A stretch of 59,615 nt of DNA from CAWBJO01 sp963789175 (GCA_963789175.1 CAWBJO010000010.1:1-59615); one strand, 5' to 3'; positions 25,830 through 35,251 are shown, counted from the stretch's first letter. A program made the numbers and translations. Notes: generated by a model from the sequence alone, not told the origin.

Positions 25830-27061
25830 CGGGACTTCGACCCCTTCACGGCATCGAGCGCGAAGACATCAGCATCGGAATCCCGGCGACCGGTCAGGGC
25901 CGACGTCAGGATCTCGGCGGCAATCCTGCTGAAGGTAATCCCGTTGCCGCCGTAGCCCATGGCGGCATAGAGGCGCGGATGACCAGGGACGCGGCCGATC
26001 TGGGCCAGCCCCGTCGCGCTGCTTCCGAAGAATGCGCTCCATGACGTGGCGGGGCGGTCGTCCGCATCCGGCAGCAGCTTGCGAAGCTTTCGGCGAATCC
26101 GCTCGATCTTCTTCGGCGTCAGCGCATCGCGCGCTTCGTCGTCGGCCAACGCCTCATCCTCGCCGCCGCACAGGATGCGGCCGTCGAGCGTGGTTCGCAT
26201 GTACAGATACGGATCGGATGCCTCCCAGATGAGGGGCTCTTCGGGCCACAACCGGCGCGGCTGGGGCCGGGTGGCGAGAGCCCAAGTCGAGACGACGCGC
26301 AGCGAGGCCGGGGTGATCGCCTTCGGCAGCTCGTACCCCGACGCATAGACCACGGCCGTCGCCCGATAGACCCGGCCCTTCTCGCTTTGGGCCTCGACAC
26401 CTTTTCCCGAGGTCTCGACGTCGACGATGGTGTCCGGTGCATAGAGCCGGGCGCCTCGCGAGATCGCCACCTTCAGGTAGCCTGCCGTCATCCGGCGCGG
26501 GTTGATGGCGAGATTGCCGAAGGAGAGCAGCGCTCCGGCGCGCGACAGCCCGAAGCGTTCGCGAAGACGGCGGCGATCGAGGTGGACGGTCTCAAGCCCA
26601 ATCGAGCGGCGGGCCTCGCCCTCATCCTCGAGCGCCGAGGAATTCAAGGCGGTACCGGCAAGGTAGAGCGCGTTCCGGCCGACGGCGGCGCAGTCTATGC
26701 CCAGCTCGCGGGTGCGATGGGAGAGCGCCTCGACGGCCAGCTTGCAGCGTTGCCAGGCTCGGTCGGCACGGTCGCGGCCGATCATCCGGCGGAGTTCGAG
26801 AAGCGGCGTGTCGAGCTCGTACTGAACGAGAGCGGTCGACGCCAGGGTCGACCCCTTAACGGCGCCGCGGCGATCGGCGATGGCGACGTCGAGCCCCTCG
26901 CCCGTGAGCATCTCCGCGATGAGCGCGCCGCTGATGCCGGCGCCGATCACGAGGACGTCGGACGTGATCTTCGGAAGGGGCCGCAGCACCGAAACGCGCG
27001 GCGCAGGATAAGACAGCCAGATGCTCCTGCCGCTCCTCAGATCGCGCTTGTTGGGAACCAC
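25826..27061 (-). CDS. DAO-family FAD-dependent oxidoreductase
   Basis: This 411-residue flavoprotein has the N-terminal dinucleotide-binding motif VLVIGAGISGALIAEML and the late segment AAMGYGGNGITFSRIAAEIL typical of D-amino-acid-oxidase-like enzymes. It resembles the N-terminal domain of its convergent neighbour but has no Rieske domain. The start appears to be GTG behind GGAGG. The two genes may come from one ancestral pair, though their strands differ. Substrate unknown. Confidence 0.85.
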   Translation of the reverse strand: MVPNKRDLRSGRSIWLSYPAPRVSVLRPLPKITSDVLVIGAGISGALIAEMLTGEGLDVAIADRRGAVKGSTLASTALVQYELDTPLLELRRMIGRDRADRAWQRCKLAVEALSHRTRELGIDCAAVGRNALYLAGTALNSSALEDEGEARRSIGLETVHLDRRRLRERFGLSRAGALLSFGNLAINPRRMTAGYLKVAISRGARLYAPDTIVDVETSGKGVEAQSEKGRVYRATAVVYASGYELPKAITPASLRVVSTWALATRPQPRRLWPEEPLIWEASDPYLYMRTTLDGRILCGGEDEALADDEARDALTPKKIERIRRKLRKLLPDADDRPATSWSAFFGSSATGLAQIGRVPGHPRLYAAMGYGGNGITFSRIAAEILTSALTGRRDSDADVFALDAVKGSKSR

Positions 27062-27188
27062 GTCGCCTCCGTCTGCCGGGATACAAGGACGGGAGTTGCG
27101 GGTGGCGCGTGCGAAAAGTCAACGATCATCGGGACATAAGGTTGACCGGTGCGCGACCCCGGCCGCCTCAACGAATAGAGCGCGAACT

Positions 27189-27350
27189 TCAGTCGCTCTT
27201 CTTGTCCTCGATCCTTTCGATCGCTTCCCTCACATCGATCGGCTTGCCGCACCGGGCGCAGTCGATGCTGTCGACTCCGAGATCGTCGAAGGCCCCCAAT
27301 ACCGCGATGTAGCCACAATTCGGGCACACGAGAGTCGTCAACCCAGCCAT
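27189..27350 (-). CDS. 53-residue zinc-ribbon protein
   Basis: This short protein has two CxxC pairs, CPNCGYI and CARCGKPI, and a charged C-terminal helix (IERIEDKKSD), so it probably binds one zinc ion. AAGGAG lies 8 bases before the ATG at 27350, which fixes the start although the frame is open to 27533. It is divergent from the sulfotransferase. Function unknown. Confidence 0.65.
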   Translation of the reverse strand: MAGLTTLVCPNCGYIAVLGAFDDLGVDSIDCARCGKPIDVREAIERIEDKKSD

Positions 27351-27474
27351 TCCCCACGCTCCTTGGTGGTAAACACCCGCAGCAGATAAGGTGGATGCGC
27401 GTGACATCAAATTACATCTCTGTAAGCTCGAAAGCCCGGCGCTTTCAGCCTGTCGCGCCGAAGGCCATGGAGCG

Positions 27475-28425
27475 ATGACGACACTCGAGACGACCCACGC
27501 GACTACCGACACCGCTTCGTGCGTGTATCGCACGTGGGTGCTCGACAGCCGTCGCTGGAATACCTATCGGCCGCGAAGCGGCGACATCGTCATCGCCACC
27601 TATCCGAAGTGCGGCACGACTTGGATGCAGCGCATCGTCAGCCTGTTGATCTTCCAGTCGCCCGAACCGCGGCCGGTCATGGACATCTCGCCATGGATCG
27701 ATCGCCGTTTCGGCGAACCAATGGATGAGATCGCCGCCCGCATCGAAGCACAGACGCACCGGCGTTTCCTGAAGTCCCACCTGCCGCTGGACGGGCTGCC
27801 GTTCTACCCGCATGTCAGATACATCCACGTCGCCCGCGACGGTCGGGACGCGGCGATGTCCTATCACAATCACGCTTCAGGCCTGACCGAGACGGTGCTG
27901 GCGACCTTCGACCGTATCGGGTTCGAGGACGAGACGATCGGCCGGCCCTACCCTCGGATGCCGGCCGACCCCGCCGATTATTTCCATCGCTGGGTCCGGC
28001 ACGAGAACGTCGTGCATCCGTCCTTCTTCCATTTCGAGAAGACATGGTGGGAGGCGCGGCAGCGCCCCAACGTCCTTTTCGTCCACTTCAACGACCTCAA
28101 GGCCGATCTGCCAGGCGAGATGCGGCGCATAGCTCGCTTCCTCGGGATCGAAATCGGCGCGGACCGCTGGCCGGACCTTGTCACCGCCGCCGGCTTCGAT
28201 GCGATGCAACGCGAGGGCGACGTCCTCCTCGCTTCGGTCGGCAAGGCATTTCGCGGGGGCGGCAAGCGGTTCTTCTTCAAGGGCAGCAACGACCGCTGGC
28301 GCGGCATCTTCCGCGAGGCCGACCTTACGCTCTATAAGAGCACGCTTGCGGCAACCGTGCCGCCAGCCTGCGCCGACTGGATCACGCACGGCCGCCTCGG
28401 GTCGGGCGATCCGCGCAGCAGCTGA
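27475..28425 (+). CDS. PAPS-dependent sulfotransferase
   Basis: This 316-residue protein matches cytosolic-type sulfotransferases, which move sulfate from PAPS to a hydroxyl or amine. The 5'-phosphosulfate loop TYPKCGTTWMQR is near residue 40, the 3'-phosphate motif HVARDGRDAAMSYHNH near 125, and the C-terminal GKRFFFKGSNDRWRGIF fits the RxGxxGxWK element. His in FLKSHLP is the probable catalytic base. Acceptor unknown. It is the first gene of a co-directional set with an epimerase 37 bp downstream and a betaine-type transporter. Confidence 0.88.
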   Translation: MTTLETTHATTDTASCVYRTWVLDSRRWNTYRPRSGDIVIATYPKCGTTWMQRIVSLLIFQSPEPRPVMDISPWIDRRFGEPMDEIAARIEAQTHRRFLKSHLPLDGLPFYPHVRYIHVARDGRDAAMSYHNHASGLTETVLATFDRIGFEDETIGRPYPRMPADPADYFHRWVRHENVVHPSFFHFEKTWWEARQRPNVLFVHFNDLKADLPGEMRRIARFLGIEIGADRWPDLVTAAGFDAMQREGDVLLASVGKAFRGGGKRFFFKGSNDRWRGIFREADLTLYKSTLAATVPPACADWITHGRLGSGDPRSS

Positions 28426-28462
28426 ACGATTTTCCCTAAAAGTCCGTTACGGAAGAGCAATC

Positions 28463-29353
28463 ATGACCAAGCGCATCGTATTCACCGGCGGTTCCGGAAA
28501 GGCCGGACGCCATGTCGTGCCGTGGCTCAAGGCCAAGGGCCATGAAATCCTGAACGTCGACCTGAAGCCGCTCGAGTGTCCGGGCGTGAACACGCTCATC
28601 GCCGACATCACCGACAACGGCCAGATGTTCAACGCCTTCAGCATGCATTTCGGCATGGAGGGCTTCGCGACGGGTTCCCGTAAGGTGGACGCGGTCGTTC
28701 ACTTCGCGGCGATACCCCGCGTCCTCATCCAGCCGGACAACGTGACCTACGCCGCAAACGTGGTCGGGACCTACAACGTCATCGAAGCGGCAATGAAGCT
28801 CGGAATCCGAAAGGTGATCATCGCTTCGAGCGAAACGACCTACGGCGTCTGCTTCGCCGAGGGAGACAAGGACTACCATCATTTCCCGCTCGAGGAAGAC
28901 TACGACATCGATCCGATGGACAGCTACGGACTCTCCAAAGTGGTCAACGAGAAGACGGCCCGCGCATTCGCCATGCGGTTCTCGGCCGATATCTACGCCC
29001 TTCGTATCGGCAACGTCATCGAGCCCGACGAATACGACCTGTTCCGAGGATTCCTGGCCAATCCGCCGTCGCGCAAGCGGAACGCGTGGAGCTACATCGA
29101 CGCCCGCGACCTCGGGCAGATCGTGCATCTCTGCCTGGAAAAGGACGGGCTCGGCTTCCAGGTGTTCAACGCGGTCAACGACACCATCACGGCCAAGGAG
29201 CCCACGGCCCCCTTCCTGGCTCGCTGGTGTCCGGGCATCCCCTTGAAAAGACGGATGGAAGGCAACGAGGCGCCTCTCTCCAACCGCAAGATCCGGGAGG
29301 TCCTCGGCTTCAAGGAGGAGCACGACTGGCGGAAATACGTTCGTCAAGGGTGA
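28463..29353 (+). CDS. NAD-dependent epimerase/dehydratase (extended SDR)
   Basis: This 296-residue extended SDR has the NAD-binding motif TGGSGKAGRHV at the N-terminus, HFAAIPR in the NNAG-like position and a catalytic YGLSK pair with the Ser in IIASSETTYG. Relatives act on nucleotide sugars or uronates; the substrate cannot be read from the sequence. It follows the sulfotransferase by 37 bp and precedes the transporter by 124 bp. Confidence 0.88.
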   Translation: MTKRIVFTGGSGKAGRHVVPWLKAKGHEILNVDLKPLECPGVNTLIADITDNGQMFNAFSMHFGMEGFATGSRKVDAVVHFAAIPRVLIQPDNVTYAANVVGTYNVIEAAMKLGIRKVIIASSETTYGVCFAEGDKDYHHFPLEEDYDIDPMDSYGLSKVVNEKTARAFAMRFSADIYALRIGNVIEPDEYDLFRGFLANPPSRKRNAWSYIDARDLGQIVHLCLEKDGLGFQVFNAVNDTITAKEPTAPFLARWCPGIPLKRRMEGNEAPLSNRKIREVLGFKEEHDWRKYVRQG

Positions 29354-29477
29354 GACAGGTATGGACCGGTAAATCCGGCCACGATTGCAGTCCTTGCTGC
29401 GCCGTGCCTTTCGGGTGTTAGATACCGCATCCGCCGTGTTTCACGGCGGACTGCGTTTCCACCCTGGGAGGAAAGAC

Positions 29478-30449
29478 ATGCGTTTAGGTTTTCGGCAGTG
29501 GGCCGGAGCGGCTGTGATGGCGTCGGCCATCGCGGCGGGCAGCAGCGGCACCGCGCTGGCACAAGCTCCTGAATCGAGCGATCCGATCAAGATCGCGCTC
29601 TTCGATTGGACGAGCGTCAACATCAACGCCAAGATCCTTGGCGGAATCCTGGAGAAGCTCGGTTATACCGTCGAGTATCCAACAGGAGACTATCTTTCGA
29701 GCCTGACCACGAGCCTTCCCGCCGGCGATCTCACGATCGGCGTCGAATACTGGGACACGACGGCGGGCGAGGCAATGAAGGCCTCCGACGCCACGGGGCA
29801 GACCGAGAAGCTCGGTTCGCTCGGACCGAAGGCCAAGGAAGAATGGTGGTACCCGATCTACATGAAGGAGAAGTGTCCGGGCCTTCCGAACTGGGAAGCG
29901 CTCAAGGATCCGAAATGCGCTGAAGCATTCTCGACACCCGACACCGCTCCGAAGGGCCGCTACCTCGGCGGGCCTGTGACCTGGGAAGGCTTCGACGACG
30001 AGCGGGTCGAGGCGCTGGCGCTGCCGTTCGTGGTCGTCCATGCGGGTACGGACGGAGCGATGTTCGCCGAACTCGAATCGGCCTACCAGCGCAAGGCGCC
30101 CATCATGTTGTGGGTCTACTCGCCGCACTGGGCGCCGTCGAAGTACGAGGGCGAATGGATCGAGTTCCCGGAATATACGCCCGAGTGCTACACCGACGCG
30201 AAATGGGGCTCCAATCCGGATAAGGCGCATGATTGCGGCAAACCGCATGGAGAGATCTGGAAGTATTCGTGGGCCGGCATGAAGGACAAGTGGCCGGTGG
30301 CCTACAAGGTCGCGAAGGCGTACCAGATCGACAGCAGCGAGCTCAACCAGCTGTCCGGCCAGGTGGACCTCGAGAGCAAGACGATCGAAGAGGTCGCCGC
30401 AGCCTGGGTGGACGCCAACGAATCGAAGTGGCGCGCCTGGGCCCAATAA
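29478..30449 (+). CDS. Glycine betaine/proline-type ABC transporter substrate-binding protein
   Basis: This 323-residue periplasmic binding protein has a signal peptide (about residues 1-28, ending TALAQA) and the OpuAC fold (DWTSVNINAKILGGILEKLG; VYSPHWAPSKYE). Trp and Tyr residues spaced through the protein (GVEYWDT, EEWWYPIY) fit an aromatic cage for a quaternary amine. The sequence does not show which compound is bound. The ATPase and permease follow, after an intercistronic hairpin. Confidence 0.88.
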   Translation: MRLGFRQWAGAAVMASAIAAGSSGTALAQAPESSDPIKIALFDWTSVNINAKILGGILEKLGYTVEYPTGDYLSSLTTSLPAGDLTIGVEYWDTTAGEAMKASDATGQTEKLGSLGPKAKEEWWYPIYMKEKCPGLPNWEALKDPKCAEAFSTPDTAPKGRYLGGPVTWEGFDDERVEALALPFVVVHAGTDGAMFAELESAYQRKAPIMLWVYSPHWAPSKYEGEWIEFPEYTPECYTDAKWGSNPDKAHDCGKPHGEIWKYSWAGMKDKWPVAYKVAKAYQIDSSELNQLSGQVDLESKTIEEVAAAWVDANESKWRAWAQ

Positions 30450-30464
30450 ACCTACGCAAAGTCG

Positions 30465-30494
30465 AGCAGCCATGGCCTATTGGACATGGCTGCT
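30465..30494 (+). terminator. Intercistronic hairpin between binding protein and ATPase
   Basis: AGCAGCCATG (30465-30474) and CATGGCTGCT (30485-30494) form a perfect 10-bp stem that can extend by two GC pairs across one mismatch. A short T-containing stretch (TTACATTT) follows. It sits 15 bp after the binding-protein stop and 33 bp before the ATPase start. Such hairpins often cut or stabilise transcripts so that the binding protein exceeds the membrane components. Confidence 0.6.
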
Positions 30495-30527
30495 TTACAT
30501 TTGTTATGAGGGCGCGGGGGATACGCA

Positions 30528-31622
30528 ATGAAGGTCGATATCCGCACGCACCCAGCATCCGCCGTCCAGGCCGGCGGCGATGGGCGGCCGGTCGTCTTGT
30601 CGTGCAGCGGAGTCTGGAAGCTTTTCGGTAACCGGCCGGAGGATTATCTCCGCAGCCATGGCGGAATTCCGACGGCGGCCGAACTCGTCGAGGCCAATCT
30701 TATCGGTGCCGTGCGCCACGCGTCGCTCGAGGTCCGCCAGGGCGAGATCTTCATCATCATGGGCCTGTCGGGGTCGGGCAAATCCACCCTGCTCAGATGC
30801 CTGTCCCGCCTCATCGAACCGACGGCCGGGGCAGTCGAATTCGAAGGAAAGGACCTCCTCAAGGTCTCGGAAGCCGAGCTCATCAGCATCCGTCGGCACA
30901 AGATGGGGATGGTCTTTCAGCACTTCGCGCTGCTGCCGCACCTCACCGTCCTCGAGAACGTCGCCTTTCCTCTCTCAGTACAGGGAATCGCGCGGAAGGA
31001 GCGGGAGGGTCGGGCCCGCGAGGTGATCGAGCTCGTCGGCCTCAAGGGCCGCGAGCACCACTATCCTCGTGAGCTTTCGGGCGGCCAGCAGCAGCGCGTC
31101 GGCATCGCCCGCAGCCTGGCGGTGGAGCCGGAAATCTGGTTCCTCGACGAACCGTTCTCCGCCCTCGATCCGCTTATTCGCCGGGAAATGCAGGGCGAGC
31201 TCATGCGCCTGCAGGGGGTGCTGCGCAAGACGATCATCTTCATAACGCACGACTTCGACGAGGCCATCCGCCTCGCCGACCGGATCGCGATCATGAAGGA
31301 CGGGGAGATCATCCAGAGCGGTACGCCCGAGGAACTGGTGCTGCGGCCGGCCACCAGCTACGTGGCCGAGTTCACGCGCGACGTGCAGCGCGCCAAGGTG
31401 ATGTCGGCCCGCAGCCTCATGCAGCCGATCGGTGCGGGAGCGAACGGGGCGCGCAGCATCGCCAGCGACACGAAGATCGCCGCCTTCGCAGCCGACATCG
31501 TCGCCGCCCGCAAGCCGTATGTCGTCACTGGCCCCGGCGGCGAGGCGATCGGCCAGGTCACGCCGGAAGCGGTCATCGATCTCCTGGCCGGCCGCGAGGG
31601 AGCCCGAACCGAGAATGAGTGA
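30528..31622 (+). CDS. Glycine betaine/proline-type ABC transporter ATPase
   Basis: This 364-residue ATPase of the ProV/OpuAA type shows Walker A in GLSGSGKSTLL, the Q-loop region GMVFQHFALLPHLT, the signature LSGGQQQRVGIARS, Walker B IWFLDEPFSALD and the H-loop IFITHDFDEA. The last 90 or so residues resemble a reduced CBS region (YVVTGPGGEAIGQVTPEAVI). It overlaps the permease start by 8 bp. Confidence 0.9.
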   Translation: MKVDIRTHPASAVQAGGDGRPVVLSCSGVWKLFGNRPEDYLRSHGGIPTAAELVEANLIGAVRHASLEVRQGEIFIIMGLSGSGKSTLLRCLSRLIEPTAGAVEFEGKDLLKVSEAELISIRRHKMGMVFQHFALLPHLTVLENVAFPLSVQGIARKEREGRAREVIELVGLKGREHHYPRELSGGQQQRVGIARSLAVEPEIWFLDEPFSALDPLIRREMQGELMRLQGVLRKTIIFITHDFDEAIRLADRIAIMKDGEIIQSGTPEELVLRPATSYVAEFTRDVQRAKVMSARSLMQPIGAGANGARSIASDTKIAAFAADIVAARKPYVVTGPGGEAIGQVTPEAVIDLLAGREGARTENE

Positions 31623-33594
31623 CGCCGCCGCAAGCCTGTCGCCGGCCTTCGGCAGGAGCAGCCAATGGCCTTGGATATGGGCCGCGGCCTTGGTGGCGGT
31701 GATGATGCTGTACGTGATGCGGCAGGACATGCCGTGGGCCGTGACCTATCCCGACAGCGCCGTCATCCCGGTCGCCGACTGGGTGTCGGCGGTGATGGGA
31801 TGGATCAAGCGCACCTTCACGCCGCTGACGCGCGGGCTCGTGAGGGTTCTCGACTACCCTCTGCAGTTCACCTACTACCTCCTCGCAAAGAACTACAAGT
31901 TGGGCACGGGACAAACGGCGATCGTGCTGCCGCGTCTGTCGTGGGTGGGCATCGTCCTCGCCGCCTTCATCATCGGCCGAGCCCTGGGAGGATTGCGGCT
32001 GGCGCTCCTGGCGGGCGGCTGCATGTTCTACATCGCGCTGTTCGGCCAGTGGGACAGCGCCATGCGGACCCTCGCCCTCATCATCATCGCCGTGCCGTTC
32101 TGCATCGTCGGCGGCCTGCTGGTCGGCATCTGGGGGTATCGCAGTCCGTGGGCGGAGAAGTTCGTCATCCTGCCTTTCCTCGATCTCATGCAGACGATGC
32201 CGACTTTCGCCTATCTCATCCCCATGCTCCTGCTGTTCGGCAACAGCCCGGTCTCGGCGATGCTGGCGACGGGCGTGTTCGCGGCACCGCCGATGGTGCG
32301 GGCGACGATGCTCGCCCTGTCGCGCGTTCCCCAGGAGCTCAGCGACTTCGGCGACATGGCGGGATGCTCGCGGTTCCAGAAGATGTGGCGCATCCTCGTT
32401 CCGGCGGCACGACCGACGCTCATGATCGGCGTCAACCAAGTGATCATGCTCGCTCTCAACATGGTCATCATCGCGTCCATGATCGGCGCCGGGGGGCTGG
32501 GCTACGACGTTCTGCTCGCGCTCAGGGCCCTCAAGATCGGCCAGGGAATGGAAGCGGGCCTGGCGATCGTGGTGCTGGCGATCGTCCTCGACCGGCTGAG
32601 CCAGGCGGCCGCCATCCAGCGACCGACCGCCTATGCGGAGCCGAGACCGTTCTGGCTCGCCTATCCGAACGCGACTCTGGCGGTCGCCGTCGTCGCGGCA
32701 ACGACCCTCCTCGCCGGATTCATTCCCTTCTTCGCGAAGGTTCCCGACTGGATCACGATCTCGACGGCGCCCTGGTGGAAAGCCGGCGTCGACTGGATCA
32801 CCATCAATTTCTTCGACGCGATCGAAGCCTTCCGCGTCGCCCTCCTCCGCTACGTCCTCAATCCGGTGCGCGCCTTCTGCGTAGAGTTCCCGTGGCTCGG
32901 CGCCGTGGCGCTCCTGGCACTCGCCGGCTACCAGCTCGGAGGCACCCGCCTTGCCATATTGGTCGGCGGCCTCACGACGTTCTTCGCCGTCACCGGCCTG
33001 TGGGAGAAGACGATGGCGACGGTCTATCTGTGCGGCGTGTCGGCCGCGGTGGCGGCCCTGCTCGGCATCCCGCTCGGGCTCCTGGCGGCACGCAACGACC
33101 GGTTCGAGAACTTCATCACGCCCATCATCGACACGCTGCAGACGATCCCGTCATTCTGCTTCATCATACCCGTGGTCATGCTGTTCCGGGTCGGCGACGT
33201 TACTGCCATGATCGCCACCATCTCATTCGCGATCGTGCCGGCCATCCGCTACACCAACCACGGCATCCGCCAGGTGGCGCCGGCGCTCATCGAGGCGGCC
33301 AAGGTGTCCGGCTGCACGAAATCGCAAACCTTCTGGCGCGTCCAGCTGCCGATGGCGATGCCGGAGATCATGCTGGGCATGAACCAGACGATCCTGCTGG
33401 CGCTGTCGATGATCATCATCTGCGCAATGATCGGCACGCGCGACCTCGGCCAGGAGGTCTTCATCGCGCTCGCCAAGGCGGATGCGGGCCGCGGGCTGGT
33501 CGCGGGCTTCGCGATCGCATTCATCGGCATCGTCGCCGACCGCCTGCTCAGCGCCTGGAACGCCCGGGCGCGGGCGCGCCTCGGGCTTTCCTAG
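31615..33594 (+). CDS. Double-length betaine-type ABC permease (two fused ProW units)
   Basis: This 659-residue inner-membrane protein contains two binding-protein-dependent permease domains in tandem. Each has an EAA-like loop: ELSDFGDMAGCSRFQKMWRI in the first half and IEAAKVSGCTKSQTFWRVQL in the second. A ProW-type permease is normally about 300-350 residues and acts as a homodimer; here both halves are in one chain, with five or six membrane segments each. It starts at the ATG overlapping the ATPase stop and converges on leuA. Confidence 0.9.
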   Translation: MSDAAASLSPAFGRSSQWPWIWAAALVAVMMLYVMRQDMPWAVTYPDSAVIPVADWVSAVMGWIKRTFTPLTRGLVRVLDYPLQFTYYLLAKNYKLGTGQTAIVLPRLSWVGIVLAAFIIGRALGGLRLALLAGGCMFYIALFGQWDSAMRTLALIIIAVPFCIVGGLLVGIWGYRSPWAEKFVILPFLDLMQTMPTFAYLIPMLLLFGNSPVSAMLATGVFAAPPMVRATMLALSRVPQELSDFGDMAGCSRFQKMWRILVPAARPTLMIGVNQVIMLALNMVIIASMIGAGGLGYDVLLALRALKIGQGMEAGLAIVVLAIVLDRLSQAAAIQRPTAYAEPRPFWLAYPNATLAVAVVAATTLLAGFIPFFAKVPDWITISTAPWWKAGVDWITINFFDAIEAFRVALLRYVLNPVRAFCVEFPWLGAVALLALAGYQLGGTRLAILVGGLTTFFAVTGLWEKTMATVYLCGVSAAVAALLGIPLGLLAARNDRFENFITPIIDTLQTIPSFCFIIPVVMLFRVGDVTAMIATISFAIVPAIRYTNHGIRQVAPALIEAAKVSGCTKSQTFWRVQLPMAMPEIMLGMNQTILLALSMIIICAMIGTRDLGQEVFIALAKADAGRGLVAGFAIAFIGIVADRLLSAWNARARARLGLS

Positions 33595-33605
33595 CGGGTC
33601 GAAGT

Positions 33606-35207
33606 CTACGGGCCGCGCCGGTCGGCGCGGGTAAAGGGCTCGAGGGCCTGCGGCTTCGACTTGAGCCTCTTGACCTGAAGCTTGTTGAGCGCGCTGACAT
33701 AGGCCTTCGCCGAGGCGACGAGGGTGTCGGGATCGGTGCCCTTGGCGGTGACCGACTTGCCCGCCTCCACGTCCTCTAGCCGCACCGACACCTCCGCCTG
33801 GGCGTCCGTGCCCTCAGTGACGGCGTGTACCTGGAACAGGTCGAGCTTCACCTGGTGCGGGATGATCGCCTTGATGGCGTTGAAGATGGCATCGACCGGC
33901 CCGTTGCCCGTCGACTGCTGCGTGACGTGCTGGCCCTCGATGTCGAGCGTCAAGGTGCACGACTGCGGGCCCATGGTGCCGGCGATGACGGTGAGCGAGA
34001 GAACCTTGACCCGATCGTGGGCGTTGGCGATCTCGTCGTCGACCAGCGCCTCGATGTCCTCGTCGTAGACATGCTTCTTGCGGTCGGCGAGGTCCTTGAA
34101 GCGAACGAAGGCATCCTCGAAGGCGTTGTCGGCGAGGTTGTAGCCCAACTCCTCGAGCTTGCGCCGGAAAGCATGGCGGCCCGAATGCTTGCCCATGACC
34201 AGCGAGGTCTGCTTCACGCCGACGCTCTCGGGCGTCATGATCTCGTAGGTCTGGGCGTTCTTCAGCATCCCGTCCTGATGGATGCCGGATTCGTGGGCGA
34301 AGGCGTTGCGGCCGACGATGGCCTTGTTGTACTGCACCGGGAACGACGTCACGGCGCCGACGAGCTTGGAGGCGCGCATCAACATCGTCGTGTCGATGCC
34401 GGTCCAATAGGGCAGCTGGTCGTTGCGCGTCTTGATCGCCATGACGACCTCCTCGAGCGCGGCGTTTCCGGCGCGCTCGCCGAGCCCGTTGATGGTGCAT
34501 TCGATCTGGCGCGCGCCTGCCTTCAAGCCGGCCAGAGAGTTGGCGACGGCCATGCCGAGGTCGTTGTGGCAGTGAGTCGAGAAGACGACCGTGTCGGCCC
34601 CGGGAACGCGGTTGCGCAGCATATGGATGAGGTCGTGGAACTCCTCCGGCACGGCATAGCCGACCGTATCGGGAACATTGATGGTCCCTGCCCCCGCCTT
34701 GATCGCCGCCTCGACGCAGCGACAGAGATAGTCATGCTCGGTTCGCGACCCGTCCTCGGCGCTCCATTCGACGTTGTCCGTGAACGACCTGGCCCGCGTC
34801 ACGGACGCGATCACCGCCTCCAGCACCTGTTCAGGCTCCATCTGGAGCTTGAACTTCATATGGACCGGGCTCGTGGAGATGAAGGTGTGAATGCGCGGCT
34901 GCCTCGCCGACTTCACCGCTTCGCCCGCCCGGTCGATGTCCTTGAAGGAGGCGCGGGCGAGGCCGCAGATGACGGCCTTCTTGGCGATCTTGGCGATCTC
35001 CGAGACGGCGTCGAAGTCGCCCTGCGAGGCGATGGGGAAGCCGGCCTCGATGATGTCGACGCCCATCTCGTCGAGGAGCTCGGCGACCTGCAGCTTCTCC
35101 TCGAGCGTCATGGTGGCGCCGGGCGATTGCTCGCCGTCGCGCAGCGTCGTGTCGAATATCAGGACGCGATCTTTCTCTTCTCGTCTGGTCTCAGCCTGGT
35201 TGTGCAT
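33606..35207 (-). CDS. leuA: 2-isopropylmalate synthase
   Basis: This 533-residue enzyme condenses acetyl-CoA with 2-oxoisovalerate in the first committed step of leucine synthesis. The N-terminal TIM barrel has FDTTLRDGEQSPG and the metal site HCHNDLGMAVANS. The C-terminal regulatory domain (about 400-500) binds leucine for feedback inhibition. The length matches long LeuA1-type enzymes. It is preceded by a 30-residue leader peptide rich in Leu and two hairpins, so transcription attenuation by leucine is likely. Confidence 0.95.
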   Translation of the reverse strand: MHNQAETRREEKDRVLIFDTTLRDGEQSPGATMTLEEKLQVAELLDEMGVDIIEAGFPIASQGDFDAVSEIAKIAKKAVICGLARASFKDIDRAGEAVKSARQPRIHTFISTSPVHMKFKLQMEPEQVLEAVIASVTRARSFTDNVEWSAEDGSRTEHDYLCRCVEAAIKAGAGTINVPDTVGYAVPEEFHDLIHMLRNRVPGADTVVFSTHCHNDLGMAVANSLAGLKAGARQIECTINGLGERAGNAALEEVVMAIKTRNDQLPYWTGIDTTMLMRASKLVGAVTSFPVQYNKAIVGRNAFAHESGIHQDGMLKNAQTYEIMTPESVGVKQTSLVMGKHSGRHAFRRKLEELGYNLADNAFEDAFVRFKDLADRKKHVYDEDIEALVDDEIANAHDRVKVLSLTVIAGTMGPQSCTLTLDIEGQHVTQQSTGNGPVDAIFNAIKAIIPHQVKLDLFQVHAVTEGTDAQAEVSVRLEDVEAGKSVTAKGTDPDTLVASAKAYVSALNKLQVKRLKSKPQALEPFTRADRRGP

Positions 35208-35226
35208 CGTCTTGCCCTTTTGGGTG

Positions 35227-35251
35227 GAGGCCGATAGTCGAATCGGGCCTC
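35227..35251 (-). promoter_or_regulatory. Second leader hairpin before leuA
   Basis: GAGGCCGAT (35227-35235) and ATCGGGCCTC (35242-35251) can pair with one bulged base, 20-45 bp before the leuA start. There is no T-run after it, so it may instead mask the ribosome site or act as an alternative attenuator arm. Confidence 0.4.

Noticed and set aside
33611..33630. CCGCGCC/GGCGCGG inverted repeat at the leuA 3' end
   Set aside because: It lies in coding sequence and lacks a T-run on either strand.
31665..33779. 704-codon alternate frame over the permease
   Set aside because: It is Arg/Gly/His-rich and overlaps the two-domain permease, which has clear membrane segments and EAA loops.
33825..35237. 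470-codon plus-strand frame opposite leuA
   Set aside because: It is antisense to leuA, with Val/Leu/Asp-rich composition typical of a shadow frame.
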